Made by a program: the position numbers and the translations under genes. The notes under the pieces were generated by a model, which searched no databases, had not been told where the DNA came from, and was given only the letters and a program-made list of their open reading frames with translations. Below are positions 1-8,980 of a DNA stretch of 64,000 bases, one piece after another (position 1 is the stretch's first letter; every line of letters starts with the position of its first letter). The DNA lies in assembly GCF_002079305.1 (NCBI RefSeq), contig NZ_CP015039.1, forward strand, positions 1,509,501 to 1,573,500, given 5' to 3'. The stretch is from Rhodovulum sp. P5 (GTDB taxonomy: Bacteria > Pseudomonadota > Alphaproteobacteria > Rhodobacterales > Rhodobacteraceae).

Positions 1-1
1 C

Positions 2-175
2 CTCAAGACCCGGCGGGCAGGCACGCGGCTGTTCGTGAACCTGCATATCGAACTGGACGGCACCCAAAGCCTGAACGATGCCCACACCATCGGCGCGACG
101 CTCAAGCACAATATCCTGTCGGACTATCCCGGTGCCGATGTGATCATCCATTTCGACCCTGTCCGGGACGGATAA
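2..175 (+). CDS. C-terminal end of a cation diffusion facilitator (CDF) metal transporter, cut by the window edge
   Basis: An open frame enters from the left edge and stops at TAA 173-175, giving the last 57 residues. The sequence, with R-R-A-G-T near its start, then VNLHIELDG, and IIHFDPV near its end, has the pattern of the cytoplasmic C-terminal domain of CDF (FieF/ZitB type) divalent metal exporters, a ferredoxin-like fold that binds metal and dimerises. Histidines in HIELD, DAHT, LKHN and IIHFDP fit that role. The membrane domain lies outside the window, so the substrate (Zn, Fe, Cd) cannot be judged. It converges on the MoeB-like gene with only 4 bases between the stops. Confidence 0.75.
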   Translation, partial: LKTRRAGTRLFVNLHIELDGTQSLNDAHTIGATLKHNILSDYPGADVIIHFDPVRDG

Positions 176-179
176 CAGC

Positions 180-1235
180 CTACCCGGCCGCCCGCGCGCG
201 ACCGCTGCAAACGGTGCAATCCGCGCGCGGTTTCAAGGCGATCTGCCGGGTTTCGCCGTAGAGCGCATCATAGATCAGCAACCGGCCCTTCAACGTCTCG
301 CCCGCCCCGGTGAGGAGCTTGACCGCCTCAACCGCCATCATCGCACCGACCACCCCCGGAAGCGGGCCGACCACCCCAGCCTCGGAACAGGACGGGGCAA
401 GGCCGTCGGCCGGAACCGTGGGGAAGACGCATTCGTAGCAGGGCGTGCCCGCGGCCGGGTGGTAAAGGCTGATCTGCCCCTCCCACTGGGTAATGGCCGC
501 GGCAATCAGCGGCTTGCGCTGCTCCGCCGCCACGCGATTGGCCAGGTACCGCGTCTTGAAATTGTCCGACCCGTCTAGGATCAGGTCGTAGTCTTCGAAC
601 AAGGGCGCGGCGTTGTCCTCGGTCAGCCGCCGCTTGTAGGTGCGCACCTCGATAAAGGGGTTTTGCGCCTTCAGCGCCGCCTGCGCGGAAAACACCTTGG
701 GCATGCCGATCCGCTCATCCGTATGCAGGACCTGCCGCTGAAGATTGGAATTGTCGACGCTGTCATGGTCGATCACCCCCAACGTGCCCACGCCCGCCGC
801 CCCCAGATACATCAGCGCCGGCGAGCCCAGCCCCCCGGCCCCGATCACCAGAACCTTTGCATCCTTCAGCTTGCGCTGCCCCGGCCCGCCGATTTCCCGC
901 AGCACGATATGGCGCGCGTATCGGTCCAGTTCCGCGGGACGAAACGCCCCGGTCTTCTCGGCCGGATCGACGCCGAGTTCCGCCGCCCGGCGCTTGATGG
1001 CCCCGAGAACGACCCGGTAGCCCGCGATCATCGCCGCGATCACACCAAGCGAGAACCACCCTTCGGGCGTGCCGCCGATGGTCTGGCGCAGGGCGTGCCC
1101 CTCCGGCATCAGCATCTGCACGACCAGAACGCCCAGATACAGCCCCCCGATCATCCCCCACCGGGCCCGATAGGGGGCCCGCAACAGCGCCCCCGCGGCC
1201 CAAAGGAGCAGCGCAATCCCGAAGACCAGCCCCAT
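180..1235 (-). CDS. MoeB/ThiF-family adenylyltransferase with a membrane-anchoring N-terminus
   Basis: This 351-residue protein is about 100 residues longer than typical MoeB. Residues about 3-18, 26-43 and 60-80 are hydrophobic and likely membrane segments. The ThiF/E1-like domain starts near residue 102 (RYARHIVLREIG), with the nucleotide-binding loop VIGAGGLGSPAL and the following IDHD-VDNSNLQRQ stretch. A CYEC pair and a CTVCSG pair near the end are the zinc-binding cysteines of the family. MoeB adenylates the C-terminus of MoaD for molybdopterin synthesis, and ThiF does the same to ThiS for thiazole. The partner is not encoded nearby, so the substrate is open. Its ATG overlaps the dut stop by one base (TGATG), indicating coupled translation as last gene of the rpoH-chaN-coaBC-dut run. 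Confidence 0.85.
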   Translation of the reverse strand: MGLVFGIALLLWAAGALLRAPYRARWGMIGGLYLGVLVVQMLMPEGHALRQTIGGTPEGWFSLGVIAAMIAGYRVVLGAIKRRAAELGVDPAEKTGAFRPAELDRYARHIVLREIGGPGQRKLKDAKVLVIGAGGLGSPALMYLGAAGVGTLGVIDHDSVDNSNLQRQVLHTDERIGMPKVFSAQAALKAQNPFIEVRTYKRRLTEDNAAPLFEDYDLILDGSDNFKTRYLANRVAAEQRKPLIAAAITQWEGQISLYHPAAGTPCYECVFPTVPADGLAPSCSEAGVVGPLPGVVGAMMAVEAVKLLTGAGETLKGRLLIYDALYGETRQIALKPRADCTVCSGRARAAG

Positions 1236-1702
1236 CAGCCGCGCCCCGTCGAACCGAAGCCGCCAGCGCCGCGCGCCGTGTCGTCCAGGCTATCGACAAC
1301 CGCAAAGTTCGCCTGCACCACGGGGGCCACGATCATCTGCGCGATCCGGTCGCCATGATGAATCGTGTAGGGCTCTGCCCCGAGGTTCACCAGAAGCACG
1401 CCAAGCGGGCCGCGATAGTCGCTGTCGATGGTACCGGGGGTATTGGGCAGCGTGATGCCGTGTTTCAGCGCGAGGCCGGAGCGCGGGCGGATCTGCACCT
1501 CGAACCCCGGCGGAAACGCCATGCGAATGCCGGTCGGCGCGATCCGCCGTTCCATCGGTTGCAGGGTGAACCCCTCGGCCCGGATATCTATTGGCAGATT
1601 GGCCCGGATGTCGGCCCCGGCGGCGCCCGCCGTCTGATAGGCGGGCAAGGGCACGGTTTGATCCGCCCAATCCTCCCACAGGATTTGTAGAACAGGTGTC
1701 AT
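1235..1702 (-). CDS. dut: dUTP diphosphatase (dUTPase)
   Basis: This cytoplasmic enzyme hydrolyses dUTP to dUMP and pyrophosphate, keeping uracil out of DNA and supplying dUMP for dTMP synthesis. The 155-residue length is normal for the trimeric family. All five motifs are visible in order: [29 protein letters not shown] (with the catalytic Asp), GDRIAQMIV and the C-terminal [10 protein letters not shown] loop that closes over the substrate. The start overlaps the coaBC stop by 4 bases (ATGA), and the stop overlaps the next gene start, so it sits in a tightly coupled operon. Confidence 0.97.
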   Translation of the reverse strand: MTPVLQILWEDWADQTVPLPAYQTAGAAGADIRANLPIDIRAEGFTLQPMERRIAPTGIRMAFPPGFEVQIRPRSGLALKHGITLPNTPGTIDSDYRGPLGVLLVNLGAEPYTIHHGDRIAQMIVAPVVQANFAVVDSLDDTARGAGGFGSTGRG

Positions 1703-2895
1703 GCCAGCGCCTCGGCAATCCGCGCGGCCAGCCGTTCGGCGACCTCAGTCTTGGACAGGCGCGGCCATGTCTCGGCCCCTTCGGCGGTGATCAGCATCAC
1801 CTCGTTTTCGGTGCCGCCCATGATACCAGTGGCCGGCGAGACATCGTTCGCGACGATCCAGTCGCACCCTTTGCGCGCGCGCTTGGCCGTGGCATGGGCC
1901 GCGACATCCTCGGTTTCCGCGGCGAAGCCCACGACCAAAGGCGGGCGCCCCGCAGCCATCTGCGAAACCGTGGCCAGAATGTCCGGGTTCTCGGCAAATT
2001 CCAGCGTGGGCAACATGCCGGTGCCGTCCTTCTTCATCTTCTGCCCGGCCGCATTGGCGACGCGCCAGTCGGCGACGGCGGCGGCGAAAACGGCGGCATC
2101 CGCGGGCAGCGCGGCCTGCACCGCCGCCAGCATCTGCTGCGCGGTTTCCACCCGCATCACGGTCACACCGTCCGGCGGCGCAACATCCGCTGGGCCGGTC
2201 ACGAACACGACCTCAGCCCCGAGCGCGGCCAGCGCGCGGGCAATCGCCGTGCCCTGCGCCCCGGAAGAGCGGTTGGCGATATAACGCACCGGGTCGATGG
2301 GTTCATGGGTGGGGCCAGAGGTCACCACGATCCGCCGCCCCGCCAGCGGACCATCGGCCAGCGCATCTACGATGGCGTCAAGGATCTCCGGCACCTCCGC
2401 CATCCGGCCCGGACCGTATTCGCCACAGGCCATGTCCCCCTCGTTCGGGCCGACAAGGCGGATGCCGTCGCCGCGCAGGGTATCGACGTTGCGCCGCGTC
2501 GCCGGATGCCCCCACATCCGCACGTTCATCGCCGGTGCCAGCAAGACCGGCGTGTCTGTCGCCAGCAGAAGGGTCGAGGGCAGATCGTCCGCGATCCCAC
2601 CGGCCATCTTTGCCATCATGTTCGCCGTTGCCGGAGCCACGACGACTAGGTCGGCAGATCGCGACAACTGAATATGGCCCATCTCGGCTTCATCCGTCAG
2701 GTCGAAGAGATCGCGAAAGACCTTCTGACCGCACAGCGCCGATACCGACAGCGGCGTGACGAATTGCTCGGCCGCACGCGTCATGACGGGCGTCACCGCC
2801 GCGCCCCGTTCCCGAAGGCGCCGGATCAGGTCGAGCGTCTTGTACGCGGCGATACCGCCCGCAATGATCAGCAGAATGCGTTTGCCGGAAAGCAT
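1699..2895 (-). CDS. coaBC: Bifunctional phosphopantothenoylcysteine decarboxylase / phosphopantothenate-cysteine ligase
   Basis: CoaBC carries out two consecutive steps of coenzyme A synthesis: coupling 4'-phosphopantothenate to cysteine, then decarboxylating the product to phosphopantetheine. The 398-residue protein has the FMN-binding CoaC half first, with GGIAAYK near the N-terminus, the PAMNVRMW motif, and [10 protein letters not shown] containing the active-site Cys. The CoaB half follows, with [14 protein letters not shown] and the RSSGAQG nucleotide-binding segment. Its pairing with dut is a common bacterial arrangement. It lies 63 bases after the chaN-like gene on the same strand. 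Confidence 0.97.
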   Translation of the reverse strand: MLSGKRILLIIAGGIAAYKTLDLIRRLRERGAAVTPVMTRAAEQFVTPLSVSALCGQKVFRDLFDLTDEAEMGHIQLSRSADLVVVAPATANMMAKMAGGIADDLPSTLLLATDTPVLLAPAMNVRMWGHPATRRNVDTLRGDGIRLVGPNEGDMACGEYGPGRMAEVPEILDAIVDALADGPLAGRRIVVTSGPTHEPIDPVRYIANRSSGAQGTAIARALAALGAEVVFVTGPADVAPPDGVTVMRVETAQQMLAAVQAALPADAAVFAAAVADWRVANAAGQKMKKDGTGMLPTLEFAENPDILATVSQMAAGRPPLVVGFAAETEDVAAHATAKRARKGCDWIVANDVSPATGIMGGTENEVMLITAEGAETWPRLSKTEVAERLAARIAEALA

Positions 2896-2958
2896 GGCCC
2901 CGCCCGTTTGCGACTGTCTGGAAAAGATGTCTAGGCCGCAGAGGGGGCCGAGACAAGG

Positions 2959-3777
2959 CTACCGGGTCTTGAACGCCGCGCAAGGGTCGGGGCGCTCTGC
3001 CGGATCGGTGACCAGCCACAGGTCGAATGGCGGCGTCTCTTCAGGCCGGGATTCCAACTGGCCGACGGACAGCACCGTTGCGCCCTGCGCGACCCGGGCA
3101 AAGGCATCGGGCAGTCCCCAGTCGGTGCGCGCGTGGCCGTTGCCGGTGATGACGGCGACCGGCCCGCCGGTGTCATCAAGCGCCTGCCGTACCGCGCGGG
3201 CCAGGGCCGCATCGCGCAGCCGCTGCGCCTCTACCATGCCGCCCAAAAGATGTTCGGGCAGCGCGTCGCAATGGGCCTTCATCTGCCCCTCTTCCCGGAT
3301 CGCCTTTTGATCCTCCGGCAAGGGCGCGGTCAGGCCATAGGCAGAAGCTTCATCGCCGAACACAGCGGCTGCGCCTTCGGCCACCGCACGACGCACGTCG
3401 TCCCGCGGCAGCGCGGCCCCATAGATCGCCGCGGCCGGGGCCGCGGTGAAGATCGGGTGGTACATTGCGAAATCGGGCCAGCCCGACTGTTCCCATTCCA
3501 GCACCGCACCAAGCGTCTGTTCGTTGTCGCGCAAGGTTGGTGTCACCCGCGCGGCCTGATCCGGCGTCAGCATTTCAAACACCAACGCGGCGGGGGACAG
3601 CGCCGCGACGGCCTTGGCCTGATTGGCGTGATGGATGGGGTTGTCGTGCAACTCCCCCAGAATGACGACATCCGCCTGCGGCAAAACGAGGACGTCCGCC
3701 GGGGCGATCTCCTCAGCCCCAACGGACGATACGGTCAGAAGCGCGGCGACCGCGCCAATAGAAGCAATCTGTCTCAC
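2959..3777 (-). CDS. ChaN-family haem-binding (Tiki/EreA superfamily) exported protein
   Basis: The 272-residue product has an N-terminal signal peptide (hydrophobic residues 6-20, likely cut after GAE) and no convincing lipobox, so it is probably periplasmic. The signature GELHDNPIHHANQ near residue 41 is the conserved ChaN motif, and the H-x-HA near TGNGHARTDWG fits the second metal or haem-ligand region. Characterised relatives such as Campylobacter ChaN bind haem and are linked to iron uptake; here the role is inferred. Its ATG overlaps the rpoH stop by 4 bases, so it is translationally coupled to the heat-shock sigma factor gene. Confidence 0.8.
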   Translation of the reverse strand: MRQIASIGAVAALLTVSSVGAEEIAPADVLVLPQADVVILGELHDNPIHHANQAKAVAALSPAALVFEMLTPDQAARVTPTLRDNEQTLGAVLEWEQSGWPDFAMYHPIFTAAPAAAIYGAALPRDDVRRAVAEGAAAVFGDEASAYGLTAPLPEDQKAIREEGQMKAHCDALPEHLLGGMVEAQRLRDAALARAVRQALDDTGGPVAVITGNGHARTDWGLPDAFARVAQGATVLSVGQLESRPEETPPFDLWLVTDPAERPDPCAAFKTR

Positions 3778-4652
3778 ACCAGGAAGTGATGCACCTCATG
3801 GGACCGTGCTTCAAGGCTCTTGCGCATCTTTCCGAATGCGGCAGCTTCCAACTGGCGCACACGCTCTTTGGACAAGCCCAATTCGTTGCCAAGGCTTTCC
3901 AGCGTCCGCGGGTCCTCTCGCAACTTGCGTTCCTTCACGATGAACCGCTCCCGGTCGTTCAATTCCGACAGGGCCGAGTCCAGCCAGTTGCGCAATTGCG
4001 CCCGGTCGCGGCTGTCCTCGACCAGATCGGCGGCCTGCGTGCTGTCATCCTCGATCGTCTCGATCCATTCGCGGCCTTCTTCGTCGGTCGACTGCGTCGC
4101 GTTCAGCGAGAAGTCGGAGCCGGACAGGCGCCCCTCCATCATTTCGACATCGGCCAGGGGCACGCCGACCTCGGTCGCGATCATCTGCCGCAACTGGTGC
4201 CGGTCCATCGTCTCGCCCCGCGCGCTTGCCTCCCGCTCCAGCCGCGCCTGAACGCGGCGCATGTTGAAGAACAACGATTTCTGGGAAGAGGTCGAGCCGG
4301 TGCGCACCATGGACCAGTTGCGCATCACGTAATCCTGGATCGACGCCTTGATCCACCAGACCGCGTAAGTTGAAAAGCGCACGCCCCGGTCGGGGTCGAA
4401 CTTGTCGGCGGCCTTCATCAGGCCAAGGCTGGCTTCCTGGATCAGGTCGTTCATCGGCGCGCCGTAGCGTTTGAACTTCGCCGCCATCGAGATCGCCAAG
4501 CGCATATAGGCCGTGATCAGGCGGTGCAGCGCTGCCTCGTCCCGTTCATCCCGCCATGCATAGGCCAGCTTCAGTTCCGTCTCGGCATCCAGCAACTCCG
4601 CCTTCATCGCCTGCCGCGACAAACCGTTTGCGTCATATCCGTCAAGAGCCAT
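3774..4652 (-). CDS. rpoH: RNA polymerase sigma-32 factor, RpoHII type
   Basis: This alternative sigma factor directs RNA polymerase to heat-shock and oxidative-stress promoters. The start chosen is the ATG at 4652 (MALDGYD), preceded at good spacing by GGGGGAAG. A longer open frame continues to 4811 but has no such site. The 292-residue product shows region 2 (RLAISMAAKF, DLIQEASLGLMKAADKFDP, RGVRFSTYAVWWIKASIQDYV), the RpoH box QKSLFFNMRR, and region 4 with a helix-turn-helix (LSKERVRQLE). Many alphaproteobacteria carry two rpoH genes; the N-terminal sequence resembles the RpoHII group, which responds to singlet oxygen. chaN follows with a 4-base overlap. comM is divergent, so the promoter lies in 4653-4873. 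Confidence 0.93.
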   Translation of the reverse strand: MALDGYDANGLSRQAMKAELLDAETELKLAYAWRDERDEAALHRLITAYMRLAISMAAKFKRYGAPMNDLIQEASLGLMKAADKFDPDRGVRFSTYAVWWIKASIQDYVMRNWSMVRTGSTSSQKSLFFNMRRVQARLEREASARGETMDRHQLRQMIATEVGVPLADVEMMEGRLSGSDFSLNATQSTDEEGREWIETIEDDSTQAADLVEDSRDRAQLRNWLDSALSELNDRERFIVKERKLREDPRTLESLGNELGLSKERVRQLEAAAFGKMRKSLEARSHEVHHFLV

Positions 4653-4873
4653 GTCTTCCCCCGGTCTTGGCAAAGCCGATATTCGTTTCTTGATAACCAT
4701 ACGCGCGAGTGCGGCATTTGGTTCACACAAAGACTTGAATTGTTCAAAAATCACCCGCACCCGCTGTGTGCGCTGACGCACAAATGGGCAATCCGGTCGC
4801 AGGGCGCCCATCGGTTTACCATTCGGTAACCAACGCCGCTTACCCGTTAACCATCCTGAACAGGGGGACAGAG

Positions 4874-6385
4874 ATGGTGGCGCGGGCCTATACCGTGGCG
4901 TTCGAGGGGGTCGAGGCGCGGCTTGTCGAGGTTCAGTGCGCCGTCTCGCCCGGGCTGCCCGCCTTTTCCATCGTGGGGCTGCCCGACAAGGCGGTCAGCG
5001 AAGCGCGCGACCGGTTACGCGCGGCGTTGGTGTCGATGGGCGTGGCGCTGCCCTCCAAGCGGATCACGGTGAACCTGTCACCCGCCGACCTGCCCAAGGA
5101 AGGGTCGCATTTCGACCTGCCGATCGCGGTGGCACTTCTGGCCGCGCTGGACGTGTTGCCCCGGGATGCCGCCGAAGAAACCGTGGCACTGGGTGAGCTG
5201 TCGCTTGATGGGCGGCTTGTGCCGGTGATCGGCGCGTTGCCGGCCGCCATGGCCGCGGCAGAGGCCGACCGGGCACTTCTATGCCCCAAGGCCAGCGGGG
5301 CCGAGGCCGCATGGGTCGGCGGCACGCAGGTTCTGGCCGCGCCCGACCTTGCCGCGGTCGTGCGCCATTTCACCGGGCAGTCCCCGCTTGCCCCGGCCGA
5401 ACCGGGGGAGGTGACGGGCGGCGACACGATCCGCGATCTATCCGACGTCAAGGGGCAGGAACGGGCCAAGCGGGCACTGGAAATCGCCGCGGCGGGCCGG
5501 CATCACATGCTGATGGTGGGCGCGCCGGGATCGGGCAAGTCGATGCTGGCCGCGCGCATGGCAGGCATCCTGCCGCCCCTGTCCCCGGCGGAGGCCCTTG
5601 AAACCTCGATGATCCATTCGCTCGCGGGATTACTGGACGAGGGCGGCATCTCGCGCCTGCGGCCGTTCCGCGAACCGCATCACACGGCGTCGATGGCGGC
5701 CATCGTGGGGGGAGGCCGGGGCGCGAAGCCGGGCGAGATCAGCCTGGCGCACAACGGCGTGTTGTTCATGGATGAGTTTCCTGAATTTCCACGGCAGGTG
5801 CTGGAAACCCTCCGCCAGCCCATCGAGACGGGCGAAGTCGTGGTCGCCCGCGCCAATGCCCATACGAAGTACCCCTGCCGGTTCCTCCTGGTCGCCGCCG
5901 CGAACCCCTGCAAATGCGGATACCTCGCCGACCCCGCCCGCGCCTGCGCCCGCGTGCCCCAGTGCGGAGAAGACTACCTCGGCCGCATCTCGGGCCCCTT
6001 GATGGATCGGTTCGACCTGCGGGTGGAGGTGCCGCCCGTGGCCTATGCCGATCTCGACCTGCCGGCCACTGGCGAACGCTCCGCCACGGCGGCCGAACGT
6101 GTGGGGGCAGCACGTGCGCGGCAGACGGCCCGGTTCGAGGGGCGGCAGGGGATGCGCGTGAACGCCGATGCCGAGGGCGCCGTACTTGACGAAATCGCCA
6201 CACCCGATGTCGAGGGGCGCGCGCTGCTTGCGCAGGTCGCCGACCGGTTCGGCCTGTCGGCCCGCGGCTATCACCGCGTGTTGCGCGTGGCGCGCACCAT
6301 CGCCGATCTGGACGGATCGGACGGCGTGCACCGGCCCCATGTGGCCGAGGCGGTGAGTTTCCGGTTGTCGGTGGGGGAGCGGTGA
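4874..6385 (+). CDS. comM: ComM/YifB-family Mg-chelatase-like AAA+ ATPase
   Basis: ComM is a hexameric helicase that promotes branch migration when incoming single-stranded DNA is integrated during natural transformation; homologues occur widely, including in species not known to be competent. The ATG at 4874 is preceded by CAGGGGGA and gives 503 residues, the family length, beginning MVARAYTVAFEGVEA. The N-terminal Lon-like fold contains FSIVGLPDKAVSEARDR. The AAA+ core has Walker A VGAPGSGKSML and Walker B VLFMDEFPEF, then AANPCKCGY with family cysteines. The C-terminal Mg_chelatase_C part follows (RGYHRVLRVARTIADLDG). It diverges from rpoH. Confidence 0.93.
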   Translation: MVARAYTVAFEGVEARLVEVQCAVSPGLPAFSIVGLPDKAVSEARDRLRAALVSMGVALPSKRITVNLSPADLPKEGSHFDLPIAVALLAALDVLPRDAAEETVALGELSLDGRLVPVIGALPAAMAAAEADRALLCPKASGAEAAWVGGTQVLAAPDLAAVVRHFTGQSPLAPAEPGEVTGGDTIRDLSDVKGQERAKRALEIAAAGRHHMLMVGAPGSGKSMLAARMAGILPPLSPAEALETSMIHSLAGLLDEGGISRLRPFREPHHTASMAAIVGGGRGAKPGEISLAHNGVLFMDEFPEFPRQVLETLRQPIETGEVVVARANAHTKYPCRFLLVAAANPCKCGYLADPARACARVPQCGEDYLGRISGPLMDRFDLRVEVPPVAYADLDLPATGERSATAAERVGAARARQTARFEGRQGMRVNADAEGAVLDEIATPDVEGRALLAQVADRFGLSARGYHRVLRVARTIADLDGSDGVHRPHVAEAVSFRLSVGER

Positions 6386-6403
6386 CAGCGAGCCCCAGTC
6401 CGG

Positions 6404-6673
6404 TCAGCGAACAAGCGCCAGAGCGACGCGCGACGCGGCGCCATCCAAGGACCGCGGCATGGGGATCCAGCGGACGTCTTGGGCGATATATGGCCCGAAG
6501 GCCTGAAGACCTTCAAACCAAGGGCGAGCGTCCACTGATCGCCAGGCCGTGGGCGTGGCACGGGAATTACGTGGCAGCCTTAGACCCCGTTCCCGCGCCC
6601 AGTGGGTCAGCGCGAAGTGAAAAGGATAGGTCCACGACACAGGCCCGTCGCGCCTGCGATCACGGGTCCCCAA
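6404..6673 (-). CDS. Small basic protein of unknown function, coupled to gshB
   Basis: An 89-residue frame starts at TTG 6673, preceded by GGGGTGAGG that overlaps the gshB stop, so it looks translationally coupled to gshB. The product is rich in Arg, Trp and Pro, with WTYPFHFALTHWARERG near the start and FGPYIAQDVRWIPMP in the second half. No catalytic motif or membrane segment is seen and no family is recognised. It ends 18 bases from the comM stop on the opposite strand. A competing plus-strand frame from 6382 has low-complexity composition and looks like a shadow. A shorter start at GTG 6640 is possible. Confidence 0.5.
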   Translation of the reverse strand: MGTRDRRRDGPVSWTYPFHFALTHWARERGLRLPRNSRATPTAWRSVDARPWFEGLQAFGPYIAQDVRWIPMPRSLDGAASRVALALVR

Positions 6674-6676
6674 ACC

Positions 6677-7618
6677 TCACCCCCGCTTCGCCTCGACCGC
6701 CTCCCAGATTTTCGCCGCGATATTGGCCTCGTCGAAGCGTTCCAGTTCCTGAATGCCGGTGGGGGAGGTCACGTTGATCTCGGTCAGCCAGTTGCCGATC
6801 ACGTCGATGCCAACGAACATCTGGCCGTGATCGCGCAAGGTCGGGCCGATGGCCTTGCAGATTTCCAGATCGCGCGCCGTCAGAGCGGTCCGTTCCGCCC
6901 GGCCGCCGACATGCATGTTCGACCGGGTCTCGCCCTCGGCCGGCACACGGTTGATCGCACCCACGGGTTCGCCGTCGATCAGGATCACCCGCTTGTCGCC
7001 CTTCTCCACCGCGGGCAGGAATTTCTGGGCGATCAGAGGCTCCCGGCTCATGCCCGTGAACAACTCGTGCAGCGAGGCGAGGTTGCGGTCGCCGTGTTCC
7101 AGCCGGAAGACCCCCGCGCCCCCATTGCCGTAAAGCGGTTTCAGGATGATATCGCCATGTTCCGCCTTGAAGGCCCGGAGCGTGGCAAGATCCCGGGCGA
7201 TGATCGTCGGCGGGATCAGATCGGGGAATTTCAGCACCAAGAGTTTCTCGGGGAAGTTCCGCACCCAGAACGGATCGTTGCAAACAAGCGTCTTCGGCGT
7301 CAGGTGCTCCAACAGATGGGTCGTGGTGATATAGCCCATGTCGAAGGGCGGGTCCTGCCGCAGCCAGACGACATCGTAGTCGCCAAGGTCGACGTCCTGC
7401 TCTGCCCCAAGGCTGAAGTGGTCGCCGACGACCCGGCGCACCTCCAGCGGCCAGCCGCGGGCCATGACGCGCCCGTCGTTCCAGTAAAGCCGGTCGGGCG
7501 TGTAGTAGAACAACGAATGCCCGCGGGCCTGCGCCTCTTCTGCGATGCGGAACGTACTGTCGGCGTTGATATCGATGGGCCCGATCGGATCCATCTGGAT
7601 GGCAACCTTGAGCGTCAT
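6677..7618 (-). CDS. gshB: Glutathione synthetase
   Basis: GshB joins gamma-glutamylcysteine and glycine using ATP, the last step of glutathione synthesis in the cytoplasm. The start at ATG 7618 ([11 protein letters not shown]) has AGGGGG six bases upstream; an ATG at 7639 lacks this. The 313-residue protein has the family N-terminus [17 protein letters not shown], the [20 protein letters not shown] region, and the ATP-grasp core with [30 protein letters not shown] and [21 protein letters not shown]. Length and motifs are normal. Confidence 0.97.
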   Translation of the reverse strand: MTLKVAIQMDPIGPIDINADSTFRIAEEAQARGHSLFYYTPDRLYWNDGRVMARGWPLEVRRVVGDHFSLGAEQDVDLGDYDVVWLRQDPPFDMGYITTTHLLEHLTPKTLVCNDPFWVRNFPEKLLVLKFPDLIPPTIIARDLATLRAFKAEHGDIILKPLYGNGGAGVFRLEHGDRNLASLHELFTGMSREPLIAQKFLPAVEKGDKRVILIDGEPVGAINRVPAEGETRSNMHVGGRAERTALTARDLEICKAIGPTLRDHGQMFVGIDVIGNWLTEINVTSPTGIQELERFDEANIAAKIWEAVEAKRG

Positions 7619-7675
7619 GGCAAACCCCCTGTTTCGCATCCTACTTGGCGGAGGGGGGCCCGGTTTGCAACAGGA

Positions 7676-8029
7676 TCAGGCCGTGAAGGCGTTTTCCAGT
7701 ATCTCGACCGCGCCCTGCCCGTTCACCAGCGCCACGTCGAAGCGCATATCGGTCAGTTGCCCCCGCGGCTCACCCCCCACGAATTCCAGCGCGGCGGTCA
7801 TCACGCGGGTCATCTGGCGGTGGGTCAGACGCTCGGCGGCACGGGCGAAGTCGCGGCTTTTCTTGACCTCGACGAAGATCAGCCCCTCGCCGTCGCGCAG
7901 GATCAGATCGATTTCCCCAGCCTTGCCGCGCCATCGCCGCGCCGCGACCGTCAGGCCCCGCGCCTGATAATGGCGCGCAACGCTCTCCTCTGCGGACAGC
8001 CCCGCATGGTAGGAAACCGTGCCGCTCAC
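7676..8029 (-). CDS. yraN: YraN-family (UPF0102) nuclease-fold protein
   Basis: The 117-residue protein belongs to the UPF0102 family, a small restriction-endonuclease-like fold. The core pattern is visible: an early Glu (EESVARHYQARGL), Asp in GEIDLILRD, and the E-x-K of FVEVKKS, which together would form a metal site. The function is not established, although relatives are linked to DNA metabolism. Its start overlaps the rsmI stop by 4 bases, the usual rsmI-yraN pairing in Proteobacteria. Confidence 0.92.
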   Translation of the reverse strand: MSGTVSYHAGLSAEESVARHYQARGLTVAARRWRGKAGEIDLILRDGEGLIFVEVKKSRDFARAAERLTHRQMTRVMTAALEFVGGEPRGQLTDMRFDVALVNGQGAVEILENAFTA

Positions 8030-8886
8030 CCCTTGCCCTCCAGCTTCAGCGCGGCCTGATAGACCTGCCGGCGCGGCAGCTTCAGCCGTTCGGTGACCTC
8101 TGCCACCGCATCCTTCATGGACGCGCCCTTCAGCGCTTCGGTCAGCGCCGCCTTAAGGTCTTCCTCGCTGGCCGCCTTGGGCGCACCGCGACCGACCAGC
8201 ACGACGATCTCCCCCTTGACGCTCCGCTCTGCAAAATCCTGCGCCAAATCGCCAAGCGGTCCGCGCACGACCTCTTCGAACCGCTTGGTCAGTTCCCGGC
8301 AGACGGCGGCGGGGCGGTCGGGGCCGAAGACCCCGGCCATTTCCGCCAGCAGCCGCGCCACCCGCTTGGGTGATTCATAAAGGACAAGGGTGGCCTGAAT
8401 ATCGGCCAAGTCCCGCAACATGGTTGTCCGCGCCCCGCCCTGCGCGGGGGGAAAGCCGGCAAACAGCACCCGGTCGCTCGCCAGCCCCGAAACGGTCAGC
8501 GCCGCCAAGAGCGCGGACGGGCCCGGTGCGGCATGGACCGCAACCCCGGCCTCCACCGCTGCGCGGGCCAGCGGGAAACCGGGATCGGCAACCATCGGTG
8601 TGCCCGCCTCGCTGACGCAGGCGACCGATTGCCCGCCCGCGGCCATGGCGACGAGCTTGTCCCGCACCGCGGGCGCGCTGTGATCGTGATAGGCGATCAG
8701 GGGCCGGTCCCCCAGTGCAACGCCGTGGATCTGCATCAGGTGCCGTGCCGTGCGCGTATCCTCGGCCGCGATCACATCTGCCGAGGCCAGAATATCCAGC
8801 GCCCTCAGCGTGATGTCGCGCGCCGTGCCTATGGGTGTGGCAACGAAATATATACCGGGGGCAAGATATGTCTGCAGAATGTCCAA
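8026..8886 (-). CDS. rsmI: 16S rRNA (cytidine1402-2'-O)-methyltransferase
   Basis: RsmI 2'-O-methylates C1402 in the decoding centre of 16S rRNA. The start is a TTG at 8886 with GGAG six bases upstream, giving 286 residues; the frame stays open much further but that part overlaps the divergent lipoprotein gene. The TP-methylase (SAM-binding) fold shows YFVATPIGTARDITLRAL, AAEDTRTARHL, SEAGTPMVADPGFPLARAA and the PGPSALLAAL loop. The C-terminal KLPRRQVYQAAL helix is also typical. yraN overlaps its stop. Confidence 0.95.
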   Translation of the reverse strand: MDILQTYLAPGIYFVATPIGTARDITLRALDILASADVIAAEDTRTARHLMQIHGVALGDRPLIAYHDHSAPAVRDKLVAMAAGGQSVACVSEAGTPMVADPGFPLARAAVEAGVAVHAAPGPSALLAALTVSGLASDRVLFAGFPPAQGGARTTMLRDLADIQATLVLYESPKRVARLLAEMAGVFGPDRPAAVCRELTKRFEEVVRGPLGDLAQDFAERSVKGEIVVLVGRGAPKAASEEDLKAALTEALKGASMKDAVAEVTERLKLPRRQVYQAALKLEGKG

Positions 8887-8980
8887 TGGCGGCTCCGGAC
8901 CATGTCCGACGTTTACTTGACCGGGCGATCCGCATAGTGTCGCGGCAGATTTGAGCCCCGAAGTGTTGAAGGAGAAGTCC

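Noticed and set aside
4653..4811. N-terminal extension of rpoH to 4811
   Set aside because: The ATG at 4652 has a strong ribosome site and matches the family N-terminus; the extension has none.
6382..6777. 131-residue plus-strand frame after comM
   Set aside because: It overlaps gshB and the coupled small gene, has no ribosome site, and is low-complexity in Arg, Pro and Ser.
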